The translations under genes and the position numbers were made by a program. 41,090 nucleotides of DNA. Origin: Capniomyces stellatus (Eukaryota > Kickxellomycota > Harpellomycetes > Harpellales > Legeriomycetaceae). Shown here one piece after another: positions 31,905 to 41,090 of the stretch (position 1 is the stretch's first letter; each line of letters begins with the position of its first letter). Where the stretch lies: NCBI GenBank assembly GCA_001661515.1, contig LUVW01000003.1, forward strand, positions 690,943 to 732,032, given 5' to 3'. The notes beneath the pieces were generated by a model, which saw only the letters and a program-made list of their open reading frames with translations, made no database searches and was not told the DNA's origin.

Positions 31905-31969
31905 GAGTAAGTCCAATGAGTAAGTTCATTAAGCAAGTTCATCGAGCAAGTTCATTGACAAAGTTCATT
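31905..31969. repeat. 13-bp minisatellite, five copies
   Basis: Five 13-bp units with consensus GAGTAAGTTCATT, each differing by up to four bases. Divergence between units implies some age. Confidence 0.9.
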
Positions 31970-34138
31970 GAGTAGCTGTGGGATTTCTAGCTTAAAGGTA
32001 AAACAAGTAAAACACAATCAAAACGGTACTTATTTATGAATAAGGCATGGCTTGCAGAACAGCTTCGAGTTCAGTTTACCATTGAATGGAGACTAAGTTA
32101 CAAAACAACAAACATTGATTGTTAGGCTTAAACACAATCAGGTCGATTGGAGTGGGCTTTGGTCTGGGAAATACAGAACGATTTGACCAATTTAATTTAG
32201 CCCTTAGTTATGAACTTGCCGAACAATGCATAATAACATTTAAAGTTGTAATGGAAACAGGGATTGTGGACTTGATTTTAATTCACTTTTGAAAGTAAGA
32301 AAGGAAAAAAGAAAGAGTATTAAAAAGAAAAAGAAAGGAAAAGAAAAGAAAAGAAGTAATAAAAAGGGTAATAAAGGGGAATAAAAACGCCATTAGTTGG
32401 TAGAATGGATGGCTTGGGTTAAAAATTAACGAGTTCGAGTATTATGATATAAATTGATGTACATGGGATTATTGTTCAACGTGTAAATCCCAAAAAGAAA
32501 TCCTAAAAAGAAAAATCCCATAAAGTAGTCAGATAAAATTAATTTTATTGAAGATGAAATTAAATAAAGCAAAAAAATAAATAAAACGAAAGAGAAGTGT
32601 ATTGATATAATCGAACCAAGGTATTAGTGCTTGCAACAAAGTAGGATTGCCCGTAAAGTAAAGTTGTATGTGAAAGAAGCTATACATAGATGTGTACAAT
32701 TAGACAGTCATGATTTGCAAAGTATTGGTATTTAATTATCAGAAACTAGATATTGTAAAATAAAAAAAATGACTCGATATGTCGATGGAAGGACAATCGT
32801 TTTAATAGAAAAGATATATAGGTTACTTTTTATTTCCAATTCTTGTATGTTTTTATTATTATTAATATTATTCATTTGGCTGTCAAAGGATTTCCAAGTA
32901 AAATCAATGATGGTTAAAGATGAATGATACAAACTTGAAACGACATTATTGCATGTATCCGTCGTAGCCAAGAAAATGAAATGGATATCCAAAACTTGAT
33001 TTGGCAGGTGTAGAGTACAAAGTGAGAGGAAAAAAAAAAGGAGTGACAAGAAAAGGTATGGGAGTTAAGATCAACATGGTTGCGGATGGTGGGGAGGGGG
33101 ATTTGTTGTCGTAATCCAACACAGCCTCCAGTTGTAAGAGTAGCCAAGTGTTTTAATTTTGAACGAACAAATGAATGAATGAAAAATAAAGCACGCGTAG
33201 GTGAATAGATGGAAACAAGCAAATAAACCCTGTTTGGATAATTGTAAAAGTACAATAAATAGGTTGTGTAGTACAATCAGCAGAGGATAATGGGTTGGTT
33301 ATTTGACTAATATCAAGTGTGCTAGCACTGAATGTGCATTTAGAGTGGGTTTAAAGAGTAAAAGGAACAAGTGTATGGATGAGGATATTGATTGAAACAA
33401 AGAAAATGGTGGTGGTGATGGAATCAAGCAAAAAAAAAAAAAAAACGGTGTTACTGATTTGGAAGAAAAAGAGGGTTTTATTTTTGAAGGACATTAATTT
33501 AATTTAATTTTTTGACGATTACCTAGGTAAATTGGTGGAAAGTACAATTTACATGGTAATTATTTGAGCGAAAAGAAATATAAAGTGACACGAATAATTA
33601 AATACTGAGTATATTAATTAAAACCAACAATCAGAAGGAAAAAAAAAAAAATCAAAAAAAATCGAATAGTTTCGTTTTAAAAAAAGAAAGAAAAAAAAAA
33701 AAGAGCGATATTGTAGGGTAGTTATATAGAAAAACACAATTGATGGTGAGACAAAACACTATAAGCGCTGGGTGGGATGTCAGTATAATGGGAACGATTA
33801 TTCAATTATAAAGAAGTTTGTAAAAGTTTAATGAATTTGAAGGTGCTTGTATTTCCAAAACAAAAACAAAAACAAAAAATAAACCTCACTAATTTAACAT
33901 TTTGCTTTTTCAGTTTGAATGTTTAAACTTGAAATAGCAAAAACAAATAAATAATATATATATATATAAAAGCTATTAGAAAGGGATACAAAGTGAAATA
34001 GATCTTGTTTTGCAAAGTAGAGACATAAACTGATAAGTCTAGATAATTGAAAAGTCTAGAGAGTTGGTAAAAGAAAAAAAGAAACATATATCGGGTCAAG
34101 TGAAACGAGCAGCAATAACGATAAATACGGATACATAT

Positions 34139-34211
34139 AGAGATACGGATAGAGATACAGATAGAGATACAGATAGAGATACAGATAGAGATACGAGTAG
34201 AGATACGGATA
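34139..34211. repeat. 12-bp repeat AGATACAGATAG
   Basis: About six copies of a 12-bp unit in the presumed 5' flank of the Ras-GEF gene. A frame through it gives Arg-Asp-Thr-Asp runs but lacks an ATG start and stops before the gene. Confidence 0.9.
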
Positions 34212-34381
34212 CAAAAAAATATAGAAATATTAAAAACACCGAGTCGAGTAGGATAATATCGTACTATCAACAAGACGACGTATTAATTTGTTGAAAGGAG
34301 ACTAAAACAAGTAACGAGAAGAAAGAAAAAAAAGAAAAAAAAAGAGAGAGAGGAAGGGAAAAGGAAAAAAACAAGGAAAAA

Positions 34382-37300
34382 ATGTTGGGAAATAGAAACA
34401 GCATAAAAAGGAAAAAAGACGAGCTTAATGATTATAGTAGTGAGTATATTAGCAAAATGATATTCAAGAAGGGGAGCAGCGAGTTTGAAGGAGAAGGGTC
34501 GTCAGTAACATCTTCAGTAACATCACCAATAACATCGCCGTCAACATCAGTATCAACAACAGCGTCGGTATCAGACGTGGAGATCCATATGATTCAGTAT
34601 GTGGGGGGATTAGGGGGGGTGAGTGAGGAGGGAGAGGGGGAGAGAGATTCAGAGGATTCAGAGGAGACGAGTTCGTATAGTAGTATACTGTTAACGGGCA
34701 TACAACTAACAGGCGAGGAAGGGGGTAAAGAAAGAAAGAGCAAGAGAGTACAGGTAGGATTGAGCAGGGAGGCAAAGAGAGAGGATTTGAGAAAAGAGGA
34801 AAAGAAAGAAAAGAGGCAGAGTAGATTGAAAGGGTTGGGATCTCCTAGTCACTTTTTAATGAAAAAGTCGTTTTACAGAAAGAAAACCAGCCAGATAGAG
34901 GAGAGGAGAGATATAGAAGAAGTGGGTGGATTGAGTTTGAAGGAGAAAGAGAGTGAAATAAAGGAAGAGGATATACAGGAGAACATTGAGGCAAATTTGA
35001 GAGCACAAAAGATGCAAAAGATATTTAACCCAGAGTACAAGAAAATGAGCAACATAATAAGACTGAAGGAGAAGATTGAAAATTATGGGATGGAACAAAA
35101 GACAGCGGGATTAAATTTAAATTTAAATGTAAATTTAAATGTAAATACAAATACAAATACAAATACAAATACAAATACAAATACAAATTTAAATGATAAA
35201 GTTGGAGTGAAAACAGGCGCAAGGAAAAACAATTTCCCATTAATAGGAGGTGGGGAGTACGGGGAAAAAAGAATTGATGAAGAGGAGGAGGAAAGAAGTA
35301 GCGGAAATAGAGATAAAAGTAATAAAGGCAAAGATGAAGAGGAAGAGGAAGAGGAAGAGGAAGAAAATGAAGAGCAAGAAGAAGAAAGCCGAGAAACACT
35401 AAAGGGAGAAAAAGATGATATGAAGGAATATTTTGATATTGGAGACAACAACAACAACAATAACAACAATAATAAAGAAAAAGAAGAGTACAGTAGTCAT
35501 AGCATCGGGTATATCGATATCGATAGATTTGGAAGTTATGAGGCAGAAGATGACTATTCACCGATTCCAGTTCCAGTTATAGGAAACATCAACAACAAAA
35601 TCAACAACAAAGTCGATAGAAACAAAAAAGGATACATGAACCAAATTGAGGAAATAAAGTACTTGGACGAGATGCGATATAATAAAAAGTCAAATATTGA
35701 AATGGAAATGGAAATGGATTTGAATACAAGTACAAGTATTGATATGGATTTAGATATGGGATTAGATTTAGCTTTAGGGATGGATATGGGATTAGGGATG
35801 GATATGGGATTAGGGATGGATATGGGATTAGGGATGGATATGGGATTAGGAATGAAGTATGCAGTAGAGTATGGGATGGGAAATAGTAAAAGTAGAATGG
35901 AACCAAATACAGTATTGAATCTAAAAGAAACACAAACACAAAAAGAAACAAAAGCAAAAACAAAAACAAAAACAAAAACAAGAAAGGTTTCATTTCCAGT
36001 ACTAGAAGATAAAGCAGTAGATGTAGATCCAAATCCAAAACTAAATCCAAATCTAAAACCAAAACTAAAATCGAAACCTTCAAGATTGGAACTAATAAGT
36101 GGGAATGATTTGGCCGAGTATTTAGGTAAATATAAATATAGAATGAGATTATAGAACAAGAAATGAACAAGAAATGAACAAGAGGTAAATGTATATGGGA
36201 TATGAATGGAAATATGCTTATAGAAAACGAAATGAAAAGAAATGCAAGGACGGTTGAAAAGGAAAACAAGCAGGATAGGGAACAAAACAAGAATAGTAAA
36301 GAAGTGACAATAACAGTAAAGGGAGGAGCTGATATGGGAGGTAAAAGAGAGAGTAAGAGAAGTAGTAAAGTAGCGGATTTAGGGATGATAGTGGTGACAA
36401 AAAAACGAGGAGGCAAAAAGTACAACAAAATGAGCAGTGAAATGAAAGATTTGATGGGATTAGTTTATGAAAACCAAACAAAAAGCAAAACGAATTTGGA
36501 AATGGAAATAAGAAGGGAAATGGAAGCGAATTTGGAAACGGAAATAAGGAGATTTGGAACAAAAAGAATAAAATGGCCATTAAATGAAGATAGTTTATCG
36601 GGAGAAATAATATTGGGAAGTCAAAGTAGCAGCAATAACAACAATATTATGGTTGGTGGAGGAGGAGATATTGGAAGCAATAATAATAGGAATAAAAGTA
36701 AAAGTAAAAACAGTAGTAATGGTAATAGTAATGGTAATATTGGTGGTGGTACTGGTAATATTGGTGGTGGTACTGGGGGGCTTAATGGGGATTACCGGGA
36801 GGCATTGATAAACAATTCACGAGGAATATCAGTATGGGCATTTATTAATTGTTTGACAGAAAAGGCAGGAAATGTAAATACGCAGCTGATAAATCGGTTT
36901 TTGGGAACGTTTCGGTTTTTTTGTCAGCCAAACGATCTGATGCGGCTGTTGATAATCCGGTACTTGAATAGCGAGGATGAGGTGGAGGAGGAAGTAAGAG
37001 GGAATAGTAGAGATAGAAATAGGGATAGGCAGGATGGAGGAGTTAATGGAGGATTTGGAACAGAATTGGATTTGGGATTTGGATCAGGGTTTGGGACTGG
37101 ACTTGGGACTGGACTTGGGACTGGACTTGGGCTTGGGTTTGGGTTTGGGTTTGGGTTTGGGTTTGAGGCAGAGTTTGGGCGGCTGAATTTGGGGGAAATA
37201 AACCATGGAATCAACAATACAAGTAATGGAAACATGGTGATTCAACTAAGAGTACTGAATATAATCAAATACTGGACAAAGGATTACAGTATGGATTTTG

Positions 37301-37530
37301 GCAGTGAAGATCAAGTAACAAAACTGCTTGAAGAGTTTCTAAAGCACATCAACGGACAGCCAGGAAGAAGTCCGTTTGTCGGTCTAATGGAGTCACGATT
37401 GAGAAAAATCAAACAGAATCAAGAAACAAAGTACACAAGAAATTCTCTAGATTTGGTAAAGAATGGGGAATCAAGTAAAGAAATAATAGTAGCAAAGGCG
37501 ATAAAAGCAAAAGAAATAAAGGAAATAAAG

Positions 37531-37586
<56 letters not shown>

Positions 37587-38326
37587 GGAATTGCGACTTT
37601 TGCCTAAAAAGAAATCGTCAGGATATTTCAGAACTTTGTTTCAAACAAAAAACAAGAGTAAAAAAGATGGACAAGAAAATGGGAATGAAGAAATGGAGAT
37701 GAATAAAATAGAGAATATAAAAAGTATAGAGAGTATAAAAAGTATAAAGAGTGTAGAGAATATAGAAAGTTTGGAGAGTTTGGATGTGATAAACTTTAGA
37801 GAGGATGAGGGAGTAAAGTTTGCAGAGCAGCTGACGTTGATTGAGCATTCATTGTTTAGAAGAATTACAGCGTCAGATATAGCCGAAAAGTTCCGGTCGA
37901 CAAACGCAGACAGTCCAAACGACAAATTATTGGAATTATCGAGTTGGTTTAACCATATGACGTACTGGGTAGTTTACCGGATTTTGGATGAGGAATCAGT
38001 GTATAAAAGGGCAAATGTGATTGCTCAATTCACGCATATTTCACACTACTGTTTGGCAATTAGGAATTATCACGGTGCATTTGAAATTGCCTCGGGATTG
38101 GCGCATTCCGCTGTCAAACGGCTCAAGTCTACCTGGTCATTGGTCCCGCAAATCTATTCAGTTACTATTGACCGGATTCTCAAGGTTCAGCATTCTAGAC
38201 CAAATTACAAAATTTACCGTGAATCTTTTCAGGCTGCTTTGGATGGACTTAATGGTCCTGATTATGATTTGGCCTTTGATTCTTGTACTTTTGATACCTC
38301 TGACTGTACTGATACTAAAGGAATAA

Positions 38327-38358
<32 letters not shown>

Positions 38359-38670
38359 ACAACAAGAACAAGGAGTTCTTCAAATACGACAAACACTTCA
38401 AATAATCTACTAACAAACAAACGTTCATTTTTTAATCTTTCCTTCAACAACACCAACAACACCAATACTAGTAATACCAATACTAATACTAGTACTAGTA
38501 ATACTGGTAATTTAGTAGATAGAGCATCAAGTGTTACTTTTATTCAATCTACTAAACCCTCAACAACTCTTCAACATCCAAATTCTTCAGGACTTCCTTC
38601 CACAAAGACATTTAGTTTTTTTAATCAAATCCAAACTCAACCATCAACTCCAACTAACTCTATCATTACC

Positions 38671-38706
<36 letters not shown>

Positions 38707-40707
38707 AATAATAATACTGCAAGTAATAGTAATAATAACGAGTTTGGTTCTTCAAGTCATTTGACATTAAACGAAAACGAATTGTTTAATTTATCCAATT
38801 CAAACTTTGTTACCAGAAAATCTGGAGGAAACCCCCCAGTCAACACCAGGAACAGTGGTCACGGAAGTTCATTATTTACCAGGAAATCACACACCCACCT
38901 CAATTCTGCAAACTTTTACTATCCAAACTCGGCTGGGCCAAACACCACGATTTCAAGTGGTACTCCCGACTCAATTCTGCCAGTTTCAAAGCCAAAAGTC
39001 AAAGAATCAAGTATTGATAGTTTCAACAGAGCTAAACTTATTAGGAATCCAAATATTCCTCCTAAATCTTTCACTACAACAATCACCGATATCTCGTTTT
39101 CAGCCAATAATACCGTTGGTTTAGCTAAAAGTAAAGACAAAGATAAAACCAAGAGTAAAAAAAAGAGTAAAAACAATATATTCAAAAATTACTACAACGA
39201 TTATTCCTCCAATTCTCAAACTCTTTTATCCAATTCTCAAACTCTTTCATCCAACTCTTATATTCTAAAACCAAAATCAAGTCTGTCTAGAATTCTTTAT
39301 GATTCTTTTGACTCTATTGAATCCAACGATTCAATCAGCAACAACAATAGTAATGGTAGTAATGGTAGTAATTACAGAGATGATGATGATGAAAATAACA
39401 GTAATTGTGGGTATTTACATACTTGTCAGTTTCCTGTTATTCCATTTTTTGCTATTCACATCACTGATATTTTTCATGCCGATGAAGCCAATCAAACCTT
39501 TATCAAACTACCTAAAGCCAAACTGTCATTTTCAATCAGCAACAACAACAACAACAACAACAGTAACAGTAACAGTAATGGTAGTAATATTAAAGATCAT
39601 GATTCTGTACTATTCAATTCTACCATTTCCAGTCCAACGGCGTTTTCAAGACATTATCAATCTCAATCTCAGAACCAACCTCAAATTCTTGGCTTTACTA
39701 ATTTCAACTATAACATGTACAACAGTTTCAACTATTCAAATAGCTATTCAACCGACCATTCAACCAACAACAATGATATAGGAGGAGGAGGAGGAGGAGG
39801 AGGAGGAGGAGGGAACAGAAAATACCAGGACTTGATTGGTCTGGATTCAAATGACCAAAGTCCCGAACTAATAAATATGAACAAATTCCGAATCATTTCA
39901 ACAATAATCCAAAACATCCAAAAGGCCCAATCTCTCAATTTCCCCTTTTCTGAAATCCACACTGTAAATCAGTCCTTGAAATCTCAAATCAACGGCATTG
40001 TGGCAACTGTGAATTCAAAGCTTGAACAACTCGAAATCCATCATTACAACAAAAAACTTGAGTTACTTGAACCCTCCCATCCAGTCTCTACCAACAACCC
40101 ACTTGACTCGATAACAACCAACCACTCGCTATTTACTCTTTCAAACAACAACAATAACAATAACAATAATAATCTGGCTCTATTGTACATTGATCCTGAT
40201 TTTAACCCCACTGTATTTACTAAACAATCTCAACAATCCTTTACCAACAAAAAAAATTCCAACTCTTTTTCAAACTTCAATTCAAATTTCAACTCTAATT
40301 TCAATTCAAACTTCAATTCAACTTTGTCCAACTTCACTCCAACAAAACGTGTGGAAAGGTCAAGTGAATCCAGCGGTTCAGAGTTTGATCCAAAATCCAG
40401 CTCACTGTTGTTTATCAACCAATCCACCAACTCTGTACCAAACCAAAGGAAACGGTCTGAATCTGACTCGCTTCTTATCAATCTCGACCCAAAACCCACA
40501 AATTCTGTTACTATTGCCAGTAACTCTGCATTGTATCAAAACAACATTTCCTCTTTAAAGCCCAACCTAATCAGTTCCAACTCCAATTCTGCCTCCAATA
40601 TCGCTGCTTTAACCTCGGTAAAGTTTCCCTCATCGCCTATCTTGCCAAAAACTGACCTAGACATCGAGTCCAAACTTTACAGAATCTCTAAGCTTGTTGA
40701 ACCTTGA
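34382..40707 (+). CDS. Ras guanine nucleotide exchange factor (CDC25-type), expanded
   Basis: Two exons, 34382-36125 and 36224-40707, total 6228 nt (2075 residues). Without splicing the region reads as two frames (590 and 1501 residues); a GTAAAT...TTATAG intron of 98 nt joins them in phase. RasGEF_N lies at about 771-961 (SVWAFINCLTEKAGN, FLGTFRFFCQPNDLMRLLI, VLNIIKYWTKDY), interrupted by a Gly-rich loop. The catalytic domain starts at about 1114 (FAEQLTLIEHSLFRRI) and continues through WVVYRILDE, RANVIAQFTHISHYCLAIRN, GAFEIASGLAHSAVKRLKSTW and NYKIYRESFQAAL. It resumes at about 1650 (FPVIPFFAIHITDIFHADEA) and ends with NMNKFRIISTIIQNIQKAQS near 1798-1820. CDC25-type GEFs load GTP on Ras at membranes. 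The first 700 residues and the last 230 are low complexity. No SH3, DEP or kinase domain is seen, so the subfamily (Cdc25, Bud5 or other) is open. Confidence 0.92.
35143..35188 (+). repeat. In-frame (AATACA)n, encodes Asn-Thr repeat
   Basis: About seven copies of the same hexamer found in the GPHR-like gene at 11042, preceded by AAATTTAAATGT units that encode Asn-Leu/Val. It adds to the low-complexity N-terminal region of the Ras-GEF. Confidence 0.93.
35778..35849 (+). repeat. In-frame 18-bp repeat, Met/Gly-rich
   Basis: Four perfect copies of an 18-bp unit (GGGATGGATATGGGATTA) encode a repeated GMDMGL hexapeptide in the N-terminal low-complexity part of the Ras-GEF. Confidence 0.95.
36126..36223 (+). 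other. Spliceosomal intron of the Ras-GEF gene (predicted)
   Basis: 98 nt, GTAAAT donor and TTATAG acceptor. The upstream frame ends one base into a codon and the downstream frame resumes at base two, making a Glu codon. Size and sites match the other 14 introns rebuilt in this window. The alternative is two separate genes 47 bases apart. Confidence 0.75.
37510..37583 (+). repeat. In-frame 9-bp repeat encoding Lys-Glu-Ile
   Basis: About eight copies of AAAGAAATA/AAGGAAATA code for a Lys-Glu-Ile run between RasGEF_N and the catalytic domain. Such a run could form a charged helix that separates the two domains. Confidence 0.95.
38671..38715 (+). repeat. Poly-Asn tract (AAC/AAT)n
   Basis: Fifteen Asn codons in the large insert inside the catalytic domain. 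AAC codons are followed by AAT codons, so it is mostly a triplet expansion. Confidence 0.95.
39781..39813 (+). repeat. Poly-Gly tract (GGA)n
   Basis: Eleven Gly codons, nearly all GGA, in the second insert inside the catalytic domain. It is purine-only in a region that is otherwise pyrimidine-rich. Confidence 0.95.
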
Positions 40708-41072
40708 ATCCGTTCATCCAATCAACACCCAATCTCACACACACACACATGTATATACAATTATTTTTGTACTTTTATCACAATTTTACATTTTCTATTT
40801 TTCTATTCTTCTATTTTTCTATTTTCTTATCATGTCTGTGTAATTTCTATAATTGTAATTGTATTTCATCGTCAATAATAATATCTAAAAAAAAGTCCTT
40901 GACAATGTTCCGTTTTTTTTTTTTTAATGTTTACGGATCACTTTTACTACATTTCTACAGTTTCTGAACTCAATCATTTGATGTTTAAAACAGGTTTTAT
41001 TTTTGGGGCTCTGTGTTTGAATTATATCAACATCACGTGTTAACATCAACCAGGTTTCCATCCTTTTATACA
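40708..41072. other. 3' flank of Ras-GEF, no gene seen
   Basis: T-rich flank with a (CA)n run at 40737-40749 and repeated TTTTTCTATT units. An 87-codon frame (40704-40967) is low-complexity Phe/Ser and not supported. A transcript end is expected here. Confidence 0.6.
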
Positions 41073-41090
41073 CCCCCCCCCCCCCCCCCC
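41073..41090. repeat. C homopolymer at right contig edge
   Basis: Eighteen C to the last base. Together with the G run at the left it suggests that the assembly broke at G/C homopolymers at both ends. Confidence 0.85.

Larger units (their letters stand above)
30279..34381. other. 4.1-kb intergenic region rich in microsatellites
   Basis: The largest gene-free stretch, between the divergent SCCPDH-like and Ras-GEF genes. Frames of 70-120 codons on the minus strand (31103-31336, 31577-31942, 32732-33276) have no coherent composition, splice partners or motifs. It carries AAAT/AAAC tetramer runs (30620-30715), TTTTAG, GATGTT, 13-bp and 12-bp arrays, GAAAA-rich tracts (32295-32380) and an AT run (33955-33967). 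The last 80 bases before 34382 are nearly pure purine. Confidence 0.6.

Noticed and set aside
32732..33276. Minus-strand frames of 105 and 120 codons in the large spacer
   Set aside because: Phe/Ser/Tyr-rich composition, overlapping in two frames, no motif and no splice partner.
34064..34294. Arg-Asp-Thr repeat frame before the Ras-GEF
   Set aside because: It lacks an ATG, results from the 12-bp repeat, and does not join the Ras-GEF frame by any good splice pair I could find.
35554..36428. Overlapping antisense frames of 243 and 275 codons opposite the Ras-GEF
   Set aside because: Shadows of repeated coding DNA; they contain the reverse of the 18-bp array, and two frames are open at once, as expected of low complexity.
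1..41090. Dictyostelid origin, because of poly-Asn and Thr-Asn tracts
   Set aside because: Spacers and introns are not A+T-rich enough for Dictyostelium, spacers are long, and G/C runs are present. A fungal origin fits better, though not proved.
1..41090. tRNA, rRNA, snRNA or CRISPR arrays
   Set aside because: I looked for box A/B-type tRNA sequences, conserved U6-like stretches and spaced repeats and found none that hold up; the tandem arrays have no unique spacers.
1..41090. A dedicated gene cluster or defence-type system
   Set aside because: Genes are in mixed orientation with long spacers and belong to unrelated housekeeping families; no transposase, polymerase, synthase or nuclease is present.

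Overview
The window looks like one nuclear contig of an A+T-rich early-diverging fungus. Evidence: spliceosomal introns of about 85-215 nt with GTAAG/GTAAA donors, the standard code (TAA, TAG and TGA all end genes that can be modelled), conserved eukaryotic housekeeping families, and very strong low-complexity expansion of proteins. A Harpellales/Kickxellomycotina-like trichomycete is my best guess, but no marker gene here proves it. Spacers are too G+C-rich for Dictyostelium. Both edges are G/C homopolymers (G run at the left, 18 C at the right), so they are probably assembly breaks rather than telomeres; no telomeric repeat is seen.

Layout, left to right: a small three-helix membrane protein (-); a probable mitochondrial matrix protein (+); a 2468-residue multi-pass membrane protein whose helix order and loop match the Golgi pH regulator (GPHR/GPR89) family but which is about five times the usual size (+); a nine-exon PP2A B'' regulatory subunit with EF-hands (-); a short-form TRAPPC4/Trs23 vesicle-tethering subunit (-); a small coiled-coil protein (+); a three-exon MARVEL-like four-helix membrane protein (-); an F-box-like/ankyrin protein with ten 30-residue repeats (+); a four-exon saccharopine-dehydrogenase-like oxidoreductase, SCCPDH family (-); and a two-exon Ras guanine nucleotide exchange factor of about 2075 residues (+). 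I rebuilt 15 introns by hand; phases close for every gene.

The genes do not form an operon or an obvious cluster. Several act in membrane traffic and signalling (TRAPP, GPHR-like, MARVEL-like, Ras-GEF, PP2A B''), which is ordinary synteny for a fungus, not evidence of a dedicated system. The unusual signals are structural: giant expansion of a GPHR-like protein, hundreds of residues of Asn/Ser/Thr-rich sequence inserted inside the catalytic Ras-GEF fold, purine-to-pyrimidine skew switches in the middle of two reading frames, (Thr-Asn)n tracts built from different codons, and a dispersed ATTTCAAT-A(n) element. Spacers of 1-4 kb carry many microsatellites and minisatellites but no gene I can support.
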